Below, one piece after another: positions 1 to 8,858 of a stretch of DNA of 64,000 nucleotides. The DNA is from Flavitalea sp966112615. Its GTDB lineage: Bacteria > Bacteroidota > Bacteroidia > Chitinophagales > Chitinophagaceae. Position 1 is the first letter of the stretch. Each line of letters opens with the position of its first letter. The DNA is taken from contig CBHWDO010000011.1 of assembly GCA_966112615.1 (NCBI GenBank), positions 1 through 64,000 of the forward strand, in the 5' to 3' direction. The position numbers and the translations under genes are program-made. Below the pieces are notes generated by a model. That model saw only the letters and a program-made list of their open reading frames with translations. It was not told where the DNA came from and did no database searches.

Positions 1-20
1 GGTAGCTGCCATATTTATTA

Positions 21-50
21 GAGCCCTTGCGTTTACGCAGGGGCTTTTTT
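21..50 (+). terminator. Rho-independent terminator of a gene left of the window
   Basis: AGCCC TTGCG and CGCAG GGGCT pair around a TTTA loop with one mismatch, and six T follow on the plus strand. No gene lies between it and the window edge, so it probably ends a plus-strand gene to the left that converges on recO. Confidence 0.7.
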
Positions 51-57
51 GTTTTCA

Positions 58-96
58 GGGAATCGGGAATGGAGAATTGGGAATGGAGAATAGGGG
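58..96 (+). repeat. ATCGG-type direct repeats
   Basis: Degenerate units GGAATCGGGAATGGAGAATTGGGAATGGAGAATAGGGG follow the terminator, split here as purine-rich GAATSGG / GAATGGA words. The same word family recurs after hemJ, hemN, the DksA-like gene, scpA, dxs and argF'. A GGGAGT...ACTCCC inverted pair (about 94-129) follows. Confidence 0.55.
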
Positions 97-158
97 AGTG
101 TTGATGGTAATCGGTAATTGGATACTCCCAAATAATCTTGAAGTAAAAGGAGAGATCC

Positions 159-239
159 GTGTATTCCGTGTATTCCGCGTATTCCATGAATTCCGTGTCT
201 TCTATGTCTTCCACGTCTTCTATGTCTTCCCTGTCTTCC
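159..239 (-). repeat. Nine tandem 9-base units after recO
   Basis: Nine consecutive 9-base units read GTGTATTCC or ATGTCTTCC on the plus strand, which is GGAATACAC or GGAAGACAT in the recO sense. They begin four bases beyond the recO stop codon. The same unit follows frr, the EamA gene, the RND exporter and the LytTR regulator. Confidence 0.8.
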
Positions 240-242
240 GAA

Positions 243-980
243 TCACCCAACCACCGCCTGCAACACCGGCAAAGTCTTCATCACTCCAAAATCCTGGATT
301 TGCAATTCAAAGAACCGCGTATAAGCTTTCAATAATAATCTTCGGTTTTCATTTCCCACTTTCACTTCCTTCAAATCCTCAGGATGTAAAACCTTCAATA
401 ATTCTGAGGTCAGGTAACTTAATTGTCCATCCAGGTAATCGGGATGCAATGGACGCTCTGATAAATACTCTCCCTCCTTTAACTCTAAAACATGTTTCTC
501 TTCTGAATAATCATCGCTGATCCTGAATCCAAAAAACGCCGGGAAATGTAATGCGAAATACAATGGATAGTTGACAGTAACTTCAGCATCTGCCTGGTCA
601 AGATACAGAAACGCATCTTCCAGGAAATTATATAACTCTGCATTTGTTTCGGGCTGCCGGATGGTTTTTGTGATCAGTTCAATCATAAACAAAACCACCG
701 AATTCTTTATCACATTTTCCAGCAAACTATTATACACAACTGCCCAACGGAATTCTTTGATATGCTGAAGATTTCCCGAATCATTATGATACACTACAAG
801 ATCAAGTAATGCCCCGGGTTGAAAGAGATTCCCTTTACCATGACCTTTCTTGGTGGCACTCCGAACACCTTTTACAAGGTATTGCTGCAACCCAAACAAT
901 TCAGTATAGATATGTACAATGATACTGGTATCACCATACTTCAATGATTTCAATACTATACCCCTGGTCTTATGTGTCAC
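243..980 (-). CDS. recO: DNA repair protein RecO
   Basis: RecO helps RecF and RecR load RecA on gapped DNA and anneals single strands in the cytoplasm. The 245-residue length and the start THKTRGIVLKSLKYGDTSII match the N-terminal OB fold of the family (about residues 1-80), followed by the helical RecO C domain. The protein has no cysteine at all, so the zinc finger seen in some RecO proteins is absent. The start is GTG at 978-980, and it overlaps the TGA of the upstream porZ-like gene as GTGA, so the two are likely translationally coupled. The end runs into the 9-base repeats. Confidence 0.92.
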   Translation of the reverse strand: MTHKTRGIVLKSLKYGDTSIIVHIYTELFGLQQYLVKGVRSATKKGHGKGNLFQPGALLDLVVYHNDSGNLQHIKEFRWAVVYNSLLENVIKNSVVLFMIELITKTIRQPETNAELYNFLEDAFLYLDQADAEVTVNYPLYFALHFPAFFGFRISDDYSEEKHVLELKEGEYLSERPLHPDYLDGQLSYLTSELLKVLHPEDLKEVKVGNENRRLLLKAYTRFFELQIQDFGVMKTLPVLQAVVG

Positions 981-3220
981 TTCCCTACAATTACAATTTT
1001 TGTGAGCAATTTCTCTCCACTGACTCCATCCATGGCCATAACAAGATATACACCTGTAGCAACATTATTTCCCTGGTAGGTTTTCCCGTTCCAAATAAAT
1101 TGTGTACCATTTGCTCTTCCCTGGAAAACCAACCTGCCATTAAGTTCAGTGATCTTTACGATTGAATTTGCTGGAACACCCCGAATGGCAATCGTTCCGT
1201 TATATCCGGGAGGAACCGGGTTAGGAAAAACTTTTACCGGGTTAATTTCATTAACTATACCAGTGGCCGTTCCTCTGAATGATACCAAACCTTTATCTGT
1301 AGCAATAAATACTTCCCCGGTCAGATCATCAATTGCAATGGAATGAATAATATTTGATGGCAGCGGACTATTACCTGAAGTAAACCTCTCAATAGTTTTT
1401 TCACCATCTTCACTGATCAGCCAAAGTCCATTTCTGGTGCCGATCCATTTTCTATTCGCTCCATCTATTGCAATGGCCTGAACCATTTCACCACGAAATA
1501 GATATCCTGCAAAATTTCCCTGCTGTACAACAGGAAGCGTTGCATCACAGATCTGCGATCCGAATACCTGTTCAGTACATTGAATGATTGCAATGCCTGA
1601 AGATGTTCCTATCCAAATAAAATTATTCCTGTCCTTCACTATATCCAAAACATTCGTGGTTGGAAGATTACCATTGCCCTGTCCAGTTGTGTATAATTTC
1701 CATTGATCATCTCCTGGATTGGCTGGAGTATTATTGTCATTGAAACAAATCAATCCAAGTTGTGGTGCTATGATCCATTTCTGCCCAATATCATCAATGA
1801 TAATTTTTCCTACACTGTTCGAGGGAAGACTAAAGGGAGGACGAAACTTATAAGCTGTTCCATTTTCCGTGTATGCAATGATTGGATCCATTGCACCATC
1901 GTTCGCGATCCATAAGGTTTTATTTTGATCGAATGCCAGGCCTGAAACATTGTACACAACCGGATCATTGAAGGCTGGTGAAACAAAAGAGCCTGCAGCA
2001 AATACATCTATGTTATTTTCCTTATAAAATTTTATCAAACCATTTCCTGAACTACCAACCCATATCACATCCTGCGAAACATCATAAGCAATGGTTGAAA
2101 TGTCTTTAATATTTTGAAGTGCATTATTATTTATTGAAGAGAAATTCTTCCATTCCCTGTTGATGAATTGAAATATTCCCGCATCATTTTTTTGGCTCAC
2201 ACCTTTACCAGCAGTTGCCAGTAAACCTTTTTCAGTATAGATCATTTCACCAGAGATAATATCTAAAGGTGAAGCAGGAGAAAAATTTTGATAGCTGCCA
2301 TTATATCTTATCAATCCATTGGTTCCATCCGCTATCCATAATTCATCTTCTGAAACTATTGCCTGAAGCGGATTTGAAAGGCCATTGCCATTATTGATCT
2401 TATTCAATACCAGGCCTTCACTATCTATTACATCGATCCCATTTAAATGCGCAATGATTATTTGATTGGAAGATGAATTGATGGTTCGTATAGGATCAGC
2501 TTTATAAATAAATTCCCAGGGATTTTCATGTTTGAAGATTGAATCATTCCTTACAGCATATAACTTATCTCCAGTACTAAAAATAATGTCATTAAAAAAT
2601 GAGTCTTCAATTGACCAGTTCCTGAAATCCTGAAGGTTTAGTCCCTGCAATGGTGCCGATTTAATTCCTTCAGTTGTTGAAGCGTAGATCCTGTTCTGGA
2701 ATATCGTTATATATAATACATTGACTTTATCACCATTATTCCCAATGATAAACGTTGAACTGATTTCTTTTCTTTCAAGATCGATCTGAATAATTCCAAT
2801 TGAACTTGAAATGTATGCAGTAGAATTTTCAATGGTTAAATGATACAGATTAACAGGATCCCTGTTGTTGTTTCTTTTGATATCATCAATGGTATAGACC
2901 TTTTCATTTTCAATGATATCAATACTTCCTGAACTGTAGATAATGATGATACGATTGGAACCTGCTTTCATATCCACAATTCCTGTTTCACTCAATCCAT
3001 TTATCCTTGATTTCTTCCAAACCGAATTTTCGTTCTTATCAACAGAGAAAATGGCATAGGGTGTCGCAGCTATGATCTCATTATTGATGGCACCAACTCT
3101 TATGGCTTTTGAATAAGGAAGATGGTCACTCCATTGTCCGATTGGGGTCAGTGGCTGAGCAAAATTCCTGTTGAATTTGCCGGTTAAGAGCAGGAAAAAT
3201 ATGAATACACGGGTATGCAT
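977..3220 (-). CDS. PorZ-like beta-propeller protein with T9SS sorting domain
   Basis: This is an exported 747-residue protein. A signal peptide (about 1-21, ending FAQ) precedes the N-terminal segment IGQWSDHLPYSKAI, typical of the PorZ propeller family. Two-component-regulator-type propeller repeats follow to about residue 650 (motifs such as WIGTSSGIAI, WIGTRNGLWL, WIANDGAM). The last 85 residues, with PNPVPPGYNG and ATGVYLV, look like a type A T9SS sorting domain. PorZ is a surface component of type IX secretion in Porphyromonas. Here the role in secretion is inference from domain layout. An exact promoter box sits five bases before the ATG. Confidence 0.8.
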   Translation of the reverse strand: MHTRVFIFFLLLTGKFNRNFAQPLTPIGQWSDHLPYSKAIRVGAINNEIIAATPYAIFSVDKNENSVWKKSRINGLSETGIVDMKAGSNRIIIIYSSGSIDIIENEKVYTIDDIKRNNNRDPVNLYHLTIENSTAYISSSIGIIQIDLERKEISSTFIIGNNGDKVNVLYITIFQNRIYASTTEGIKSAPLQGLNLQDFRNWSIEDSFFNDIIFSTGDKLYAVRNDSIFKHENPWEFIYKADPIRTINSSSNQIIIAHLNGIDVIDSEGLVLNKINNGNGLSNPLQAIVSEDELWIADGTNGLIRYNGSYQNFSPASPLDIISGEMIYTEKGLLATAGKGVSQKNDAGIFQFINREWKNFSSINNNALQNIKDISTIAYDVSQDVIWVGSSGNGLIKFYKENNIDVFAAGSFVSPAFNDPVVYNVSGLAFDQNKTLWIANDGAMDPIIAYTENGTAYKFRPPFSLPSNSVGKIIIDDIGQKWIIAPQLGLICFNDNNTPANPGDDQWKLYTTGQGNGNLPTTNVLDIVKDRNNFIWIGTSSGIAIIQCTEQVFGSQICDATLPVVQQGNFAGYLFRGEMVQAIAIDGANRKWIGTRNGLWLISEDGEKTIERFTSGNSPLPSNIIHSIAIDDLTGEVFIATDKGLVSFRGTATGIVNEINPVKVFPNPVPPGYNGTIAIRGVPANSIVKITELNGRLVFQGRANGTQFIWNGKTYQGNNVATGVYLVMAMDGVSGEKLLTKIVIVGK

Positions 3221-3225
3221 CTGTT

Positions 3226-3233
3226 CAAAGATA
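3226..3233 (-). promoter_or_regulatory. -7 box of porZ-like gene, leaderless spacing
   Basis: TATCTTTG on the minus strand matches the Bacteroidota -7 consensus TAnnTTTG exactly. Only five bases (AACAG) separate it from the ATG at 3220, so transcription should start at or within a base or two of the start codon. Confidence 0.55.
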
Positions 3234-3305
3234 CCAGATTGGTCAGTAAATAAACTTCCCCGAAAGGCTCAAAATAAGTTTCTTTGCGCATTCAATTGAT
3301 TATAT

Positions 3306-5642
3306 ATGTGGGGATCTATTGCCCGGTTCATTCTTAAGAATAAGGTACTCTTACTGGTTATTTTATTGGGTGCAACAATCTTTATGGGTTACCATGCATC
3401 CAAAGTTCAGCTGAGCTACGAATTTTCAAAAGCGATTCCAACTGATAATAAGAAATATATCGATTACCAAGAGTTCCGGAAAAATTTTGGAGAGGATGGA
3501 AACCTGCTAGTATTGGGAGTGCAGAATGATAAGTTCTTTTCTGAACAGTTTTTTAATTCCTATGCGCAGCTTGCAAAAAACATCAGGAAAGTAAATGCGG
3601 TAGAAGATGTACTGAATGTTCCGCAGGCGATCAACCTGGTAAAAGATACGGCCAATGAAAAGTTGAAAGTACAACCTGTATTTCCGGCAGGAGATTTAAA
3701 CCAGCAGCAGCTTGATAGTGCTTCCGCAGTGTTCAGGTCGCTTCCTTTTTATAATGGACTTCTATATAATCCTGAGAACAATTCTTACCTGATGGCCATC
3801 CGGATCAATAAGGAGGTTTTGAATTCAAAGGGAAGAACAAAGGTTGTTGATGATATTGTTGCATTAGGTGATCAATTCTCTGAGAAATATAAAACACTTG
3901 TTTATTATAGTGGTCTGCCTTTGATCAGAACCAAGCTGGCCAACAGGATCTCTAACGAGATGCGATACTTTCTTGCAGGATCCATTCTTTTATCTGCCTT
4001 GATCCTGCTTATATTTTTCAGAAGCATCAGTGCAACTGTTCTTTCACTTGGCGTGGTGATCATTGGAGTAGCATGGAGCCTTGGAACCATGCATCTTTTT
4101 GATTATAAGATCACTTTATTGAATGCACTTATTCCTCCTCTTGTTGTGGTGATCGGCATTCCTAACTGCATATATTTCCTTAATAAATATCATACATCAT
4201 TTAGGCAATATGGAGAAAAGCATAAGGCCCTGGTGGAGATGATCAGCAAGATGGGAATTGTAACCCTGTTCTGTAATATCGCTGCTGCTATTGGGTTTGC
4301 AGTGTTTGCTTTAACAAGGAGTGCTATTCTTAAAGAGTTTGGAGTAGTTGCAGGTATCAATATCATGGCTTTGTTCATCATCTCCATCATATTGATTCCT
4401 GCTGTATTGAGCATGCTTCCTGATCCAAAACCAAGACATACCAAATACCTTGATAATAAATGGTTGTTGAAAGTACTTGACAGGTTAGAGATCTGGTCGC
4501 TCAATCATCAGAAGACGATCTATGCGGTAACTGCTTTAGTGATGATCGTTTCCATTGCGGGAATGTTCAGGCTTAAATCTGAAGGTTTCATTGTAGATGA
4601 TCTTCCTAAATCAGACAGGATCTATACTGATATGAAATTCTTTGAAAAGAATTTCAAAGGTGTGATGCCGCTTGAAATTGTGATAGATACCAAACGTAAA
4701 AATGGTTTGCGCAGTAATATGTTGCAGACATTTGAAAAGATTGATTCACTATCCATGTATGTGAGTGCCCAACCAGAGATGGCAAGACCACTTTCCATTG
4801 TAGAAGGGATGAAGTTTGCAAAGCAGGCATACTATGATGGTGACAGCGCCAATTATTCTGTTCCAAATAGTTTTGATATTGCGTTTCTGGCCCAGTACCT
4901 GACGGCTAAAAGTGGTGGTGAAGGTTCAGGGAATAATTTCAATAAGCTGGTCAGAAGCTTTATGGATAGTACCCGTCAGCAGACCAGGGTTAGCATCAAT
5001 ATGGCTGATGTAGGAAGTAAAAAGCTTCAGGTTATTCTTGATACACTTCAGCAAAGAACAACTCAATTATTTGATACGACTAAATACACTGTTACGCTGA
5101 CAGGAAGCAGTGTTACCTTTTTGGAAGGAAGTGCATTTATCATTAATGGTTTGAAAGAAAGTATTTTCTGGGCATTCCTGCTTATCGCCATTTGTATGCT
5201 TTATCTATTCCGTTCCGGAAAGATCCTTATTAGCTCGTTAATTCCTAACGTAATTCCATTGATCATTACTGCAGGAGTGATGGGATGGGCAGGTGTCAGG
5301 ATCAAACCCTCAACAGTATTGGTATTCTCTGTAGCGCTGGGAATAGCCATTGATATTACGATCAGGTTTCTTGTCAATTATAAGCAGGAATTGGAAGGAA
5401 AGAAAAATACAGCATCACAGGTAGTAATTGATACCATCCACAAAACTGGTATCAGTATCATTTATACATCGCTTGTATTGATCGCGGGATTTGTGATCTT
5501 CTGCTTCAGTGGATTTGGTGGAACCCAGGCCCTTGGCTGGTTAACTTCCCTGACCCTGGTACTGGCAACGGTAACGAACCTGGTGTTTTTGCCGGTGATA
5601 TTGTTGGGGATGGTGGGAAAGAAGGGAGACGTGAAGACGTGA
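3306..5642 (+). CDS. RND superfamily exporter (MMPL/patched type)
   Basis: This 778-residue inner-membrane protein has the duplicated layout of RND exporters. Each half has one TM helix (about 14-31, 402-420), a large periplasmic loop, then a bundle of five helices (about 222-375 and 620-770). It matches the predicted-exporter branch that includes hopanoid-associated HpnN, with PLVVVIGIPNCIYFLNKYH and SVALGIAIDITIRFLVNY in the equivalent helix 4 positions. The substrate cannot be read from sequence; lipid-like molecules are usual for the branch. It stands alone and diverges from the porZ-like gene. Its last codons and TGA lie inside a GTGAAGAC repeat. Confidence 0.85.
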   Translation: MWGSIARFILKNKVLLLVILLGATIFMGYHASKVQLSYEFSKAIPTDNKKYIDYQEFRKNFGEDGNLLVLGVQNDKFFSEQFFNSYAQLAKNIRKVNAVEDVLNVPQAINLVKDTANEKLKVQPVFPAGDLNQQQLDSASAVFRSLPFYNGLLYNPENNSYLMAIRINKEVLNSKGRTKVVDDIVALGDQFSEKYKTLVYYSGLPLIRTKLANRISNEMRYFLAGSILLSALILLIFFRSISATVLSLGVVIIGVAWSLGTMHLFDYKITLLNALIPPLVVVIGIPNCIYFLNKYHTSFRQYGEKHKALVEMISKMGIVTLFCNIAAAIGFAVFALTRSAILKEFGVVAGINIMALFIISIILIPAVLSMLPDPKPRHTKYLDNKWLLKVLDRLEIWSLNHQKTIYAVTALVMIVSIAGMFRLKSEGFIVDDLPKSDRIYTDMKFFEKNFKGVMPLEIVIDTKRKNGLRSNMLQTFEKIDSLSMYVSAQPEMARPLSIVEGMKFAKQAYYDGDSANYSVPNSFDIAFLAQYLTAKSGGEGSGNNFNKLVRSFMDSTRQQTRVSINMADVGSKKLQVILDTLQQRTTQLFDTTKYTVTLTGSSVTFLEGSAFIINGLKESIFWAFLLIAICMLYLFRSGKILISSLIPNVIPLIITAGVMGWAGVRIKPSTVLVFSVALGIAIDITIRFLVNYKQELEGKKNTASQVVIDTIHKTGISIIYTSLVLIAGFVIFCFSGFGGTQALGWLTSLTLVLATVTNLVFLPVILLGMVGKKGDVKT

Positions 5643-5646
5643 AGAC
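5624..5646 (+). repeat. GTGAAGAC repeat across the RND stop codon
   Basis: GGGAGAC GTGAAGAC GTGAAGAC spans the end of the exporter. The residues GDVKT and the TGA (5640-5642) are written by the repeat itself. It belongs to the GGAAGACAT-like family. Confidence 0.6.
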
Positions 5647-5666
5647 TTGGAAACACGATATACCCC

Positions 5667-5993
5667 TTATTCAAATACAAAATACAATCCTATAAAAATC
5701 ACTGCTACGGCGATGGAAGTGAAGCCATAAAGAACATGGTAGTAATATTCCGGAATGGGATTGATGATCGACAAAATGCAACTGATAAAACCGAGAAAAG
5801 CGCCGGCTCCAAGTATGATAAATCCTTTGAGCTGGCGTTGTTCATTCCGGATCTTCCTGAAGGCCTTTAAATAAGCCAACTTCTGATCTTCACCAAGCTC
5901 CAAAGTATTGAGTCTTTGCTCTACTTTTTCCGGGTCAAGTTTTTCTGCAATCCATTGTTGGATGATAGCAGAATCAATAGCAATCGATGTCAT
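5667..5993 (-). CDS. Small two-helix membrane protein, unknown function
   Basis: I do not recognise this family. From the ATG at 5993 it has 108 residues: a charged helical N-terminal half (about 1-60, rich in E, K, Q and R) and two TM helices (about 59-80 and 86-106). A longer frame starts with GTG at 6023, but that codon lies inside a 27-base palindrome, so the ATG is preferred. It is the last gene of the gatB-tlpA run, 60 bases after the tlpA stop, and converges on the RND exporter. Function not assigned. Confidence 0.6.
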   Translation of the reverse strand: MTSIAIDSAIIQQWIAEKLDPEKVEQRLNTLELGEDQKLAYLKAFRKIRNEQRQLKGFIILGAGAFLGFISCILSIINPIPEYYYHVLYGFTSIAVAVIFIGLYFVFE

Positions 5994-6020
5994 GGCAGGG
6001 GCGTTTAAGCCCAATATAAA

Positions 6021-6047
6021 CACATTATTGAAAATTTCAATAATGTG
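6021..6047 (-). repeat. 27-base perfect palindrome between tlpA-like and small membrane protein genes
   Basis: CACATTATTG and CAATAATGTG pair perfectly, with three further symmetric bases either side of the centre. On the minus strand TTTATATT follows, so it could be a weak terminator or attenuator inside the operon, or an operator. Confidence 0.6.
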
Positions 6048-6053
6048 ATCCGA

Positions 6054-7241
6054 TTATGGAAGCGTCTTTTCCAGCATCTGGGATAAAGCTTCTCCCCTAA
6101 GATTTTCGGCAATTACTTTGCCGGTTGGGTCGATTAGTATGTTATATGGTATTCCATTGAATTTGAAAACATCTACTGCTTTACTGTCCCAGAATGCGAG
6201 GTCACTCATATGATTCCAGGTAAGGTTATCAGCTTTGATCGCATCCACCCATGCGCCTTTTTCTTTATCCAGAGAAACTCCAAGTATAGTAAAATTCTTA
6301 TCCCTGAACTTGTTATAAGCATTTACAACATTAGGGTTTTCCATCCTGCAGGGACGGCACCAACTAGCCCAGAAATCAACCAAAACATATTTCCCTTTGA
6401 AGCTGGATAATGTAAGCGTTTTGCCTTCAACATCAGGCATTACCAGCTCGGGGGCCTGTTTTCCAACCCAAAGATTCTGTGCCGATTGAGCTGCAGAAGC
6501 GGCCATCTGTTTCCTGGTATCAACCTGTTGTTTCAGGAACGCCAGGTTTTTGTCTTCGGGATATTTAGCAACTGTCTTGTTTAATATTGCTTCAAATTCT
6601 GATTGTGGTAAAGTCGAAGCTGCAGTGCCCAAAACAAATGCCGCCACAGTTCCATTCTCCGCGGTACTCAGGAAATTGATCACATATTTATTAAGATTGT
6701 TGACCTCGTTATTTTTTGCATTAGTTGCTTCAAGTTGAACGCTATCTGGGGCATTGATGATCTTCAGACTGTCAAGTTTTTGCAGGGCGGCATTGGCATT
6801 AATGGTCTTTCCCGAATAAGAGAAAATAAAATCACGGATCTGTTCACTTGCCTTTGAACCAGAAACACTGTAAAAATGATCACGGTTCATCAGGTCTATT
6901 TCAACGTTAACCTGGTCGGCATCATTTACCAACGGAACGATCGGGCCATTCTCGATCATGATATCATAAATGCCTTCTCCTTTGGTCAATCCTTCCAGAT
7001 CGAAATTGGGCGACTTAACCGACACCATTGCACTGTCGAGGATCACAGGATTTCCTTCAGCACCGAAGGGCACTTCAAACAGAAATAATTTCAGTGAATC
7101 ATTCCTGAAGCTATCACTGAATTTGGCGAATACCTTATCCAGGTTTTTTACTGAACCTGTGGCCCTGAATTTTTTTCCTTCTTCTTTGTTGCAGGAAAAT
7201 AATACGGATATAAATATTAAAGCAATAAGCCCTGATCTCAT
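6054..7241 (-). CDS. Thioredoxin-like lipoprotein (TlpA / DUF4369 type)
   Basis: This is a likely periplasm-facing thiol-disulfide oxidoreductase of 395 residues. A lipoprotein signal ends at Cys17 (FISVLFSC). A DUF4369-like region covers about residues 25-130. The C-terminal thioredoxin fold (about 255-395) carries the redox site WCRPC near residue 295 and the cis-proline loop NGIPYN. This layout is frequent in Bacteroidota, where such proteins reduce cytochrome c maturation partners or other exported thiols; the client here is unknown. It begins four bases after the gatB stop, so it is in the gatB transcript. Confidence 0.87.
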   Translation of the reverse strand: MRSGLIALIFISVLFSCNKEEGKKFRATGSVKNLDKVFAKFSDSFRNDSLKLFLFEVPFGAEGNPVILDSAMVSVKSPNFDLEGLTKGEGIYDIMIENGPIVPLVNDADQVNVEIDLMNRDHFYSVSGSKASEQIRDFIFSYSGKTINANAALQKLDSLKIINAPDSVQLEATNAKNNEVNNLNKYVINFLSTAENGTVAAFVLGTAASTLPQSEFEAILNKTVAKYPEDKNLAFLKQQVDTRKQMAASAAQSAQNLWVGKQAPELVMPDVEGKTLTLSSFKGKYVLVDFWASWCRPCRMENPNVVNAYNKFRDKNFTILGVSLDKEKGAWVDAIKADNLTWNHMSDLAFWDSKAVDVFKFNGIPYNILIDPTGKVIAENLRGEALSQMLEKTLP

Positions 7242-7245
7242 GTGA

Positions 7246-8697
7246 TTAATTTGACGATAGTTTTTTTAGTAGGAGTTCATTGGTGATTTTTGGATCTGCC
7301 TTGCCTTTACTGATCTTCTTCACTTCACCAACAAATAATCCAATTAGCCCTTTCTTACCTTTTTTATATTCAATAACCTTATCCGGCATTCTTTGTAAAG
7401 CCTCGTCCACCCAGGCTTCTATGGCATCAGCATCAGAACTCTGAACAAGATTCAGTTCATTGGCAATATCCATAGGATCCTTTGAACTGTCTTTTAACAA
7501 TGACTGGAAGATCCTTGTTGAACCAATTGAAAAATTAAAAATGTTCTGATCTATCAATTCTATGATCCGCGCTATAACTGATGGTTCAAGCGGAAATGAA
7601 TCAATACTGGTAGCATTGTCATTAAGATAAGCTTTAACAGGACCAAGCATCCAGTTGGCTGCAGCTTTCTTATTGGATGTATAGCTTGTAAGGCTTTCAA
7701 AATATTCAGCAAATTCTTTCTCATCCGTGATTACTCTTGCATCGTATTCTGGTAATCCCAGTTCCGACATATAGCGTTGCACTCTTTGTTCTGGTAAAGC
7801 AGGAAGCTCGGCTTTTATCTGCGATAACATTTCGTCGGAAACTTCAAAAGGAGACAGATCCGGATCAGGGAAATACCTGTAATCATTTGCTTCTTCTTTT
7901 GAACGAAGCGAGAAGGTTGTTCCGTTGGATGCATCAAAGCTTCTTGTTTCCTGGGTGATCTTTGAATTGGATTCAACAAGAGATACCAGCCTTTCAAACT
8001 CTAATTCGATGGCACGCTTTACGTTTCTTATGGAATTAAGGTTCTTTACTTCAACCTTGGTTCCCAATTTAGTGTCACCTTTCAATCTTATAGATATGTT
8101 GGCATCGCAACGCATACTGCCTTCTTCCATATTACCATCACAGATTTCCAGGTATCGAAGTCTTTTGCGAAGTTCGGTAAGGTATGCATATGCTTCTTCA
8201 GCATGGTGGATATCCGGTTCGGTTACAATTTCAATCAATGGAACTCCGGCCCTGTTATAATCTACTGCGGTAGCTCCCGGTAAAATATCATGGATGCTTT
8301 TGCCGGCGTCCTCTTCAAGATGGATCCGATTCAATTGAACTTTTTTTGTGCCCATTGAAGTCTGTACTTCAACAAATCCACCCACACAAACCGGGGTTTG
8401 GAGTTGCGAGATCTGGTAGCCCTTCGGAAGATCCGGATAGAAATAATTCTTTCTTTCAAAATAATTCAGCCGGGTGATCTCACAGTTGCAGGCCAGTCCC
8501 ATCCTGATAGCAAATTCAACCGCCTTCCTGTTAAGTTTCGGTAGAGTACCCGGATGTGCAAGGGTGATTGGACTTATATGCGTGTTAGGCTCTCCGCCAA
8601 AAGCTGAAGAGTCACCTGAGAATAATTTTGTTTTGGTAAGAAGTTGGGCATGAACTTCAAGCCCTACCACCAGCTCATATTTATCGAGAGTAGACAT
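7246..8697 (-). CDS. gatB: Asp-tRNA(Asn)/Glu-tRNA(Gln) amidotransferase subunit B
   Basis: GatB is the kinase and tRNA-binding subunit of GatCAB, which converts Glu-tRNA(Gln) or Asp-tRNA(Asn) to the correct amide forms. The 483-residue length is normal. The start YELVVGLEVHAQLLTKTKLF is the family signature, RNYFYPDLPKGYQISQ-like text follows (YFYPDLPKGYQISQLQTP), and a YqeY-like helical tail closes the protein. gatA and gatC are not in the window. An exact TAnnTTTG box lies five bases before the ATG. A thioredoxin-like lipoprotein gene follows in the same operon. Confidence 0.96.
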   Translation of the reverse strand: MSTLDKYELVVGLEVHAQLLTKTKLFSGDSSAFGGEPNTHISPITLAHPGTLPKLNRKAVEFAIRMGLACNCEITRLNYFERKNYFYPDLPKGYQISQLQTPVCVGGFVEVQTSMGTKKVQLNRIHLEEDAGKSIHDILPGATAVDYNRAGVPLIEIVTEPDIHHAEEAYAYLTELRKRLRYLEICDGNMEEGSMRCDANISIRLKGDTKLGTKVEVKNLNSIRNVKRAIELEFERLVSLVESNSKITQETRSFDASNGTTFSLRSKEEANDYRYFPDPDLSPFEVSDEMLSQIKAELPALPEQRVQRYMSELGLPEYDARVITDEKEFAEYFESLTSYTSNKKAAANWMLGPVKAYLNDNATSIDSFPLEPSVIARIIELIDQNIFNFSIGSTRIFQSLLKDSSKDPMDIANELNLVQSSDADAIEAWVDEALQRMPDKVIEYKKGKKGLIGLFVGEVKKISKGKADPKITNELLLKKLSSN

Positions 8698-8702
8698 CCA
8701 CG

Positions 8703-8710
8703 CAAAAATA
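8703..8710 (-). promoter_or_regulatory. -7 box of gatB, leaderless spacing
   Basis: TATTTTTG on the minus strand is an exact TAnnTTTG, followed by five bases (CGTGG) and the gatB ATG at 8697. Confidence 0.6.
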
Positions 8711-8803
8711 GTCTATTCCATGGAGATCAGGTGGCTGGTAACTATAGCTAAAAAATCAAGGTTTTAACATTTCCGAATGTCTTCGTATATAGTTTGCTTT
8801 CCC

Positions 8804-8811
8804 TATATTTG
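8804..8811 (+). promoter_or_regulatory. -7 box of the double-PDZ gene
   Basis: TATATTTG matches TAnnTTTG exactly. The ATG is 47 bases downstream, giving a leader of about 40 bases. Confidence 0.5.
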
Positions 8812-8858
8812 ACCTACGAAAAAAAACGTAGATAATTTTAAATCAAAAATTTTCAGCA

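Noticed and set aside
77..520. 147-codon plus-strand frame over the recO 3' end
   Set aside because: It runs through the 9-base repeats and antisense to recO, and its FRVFRVFHEF text is only translated repeat.
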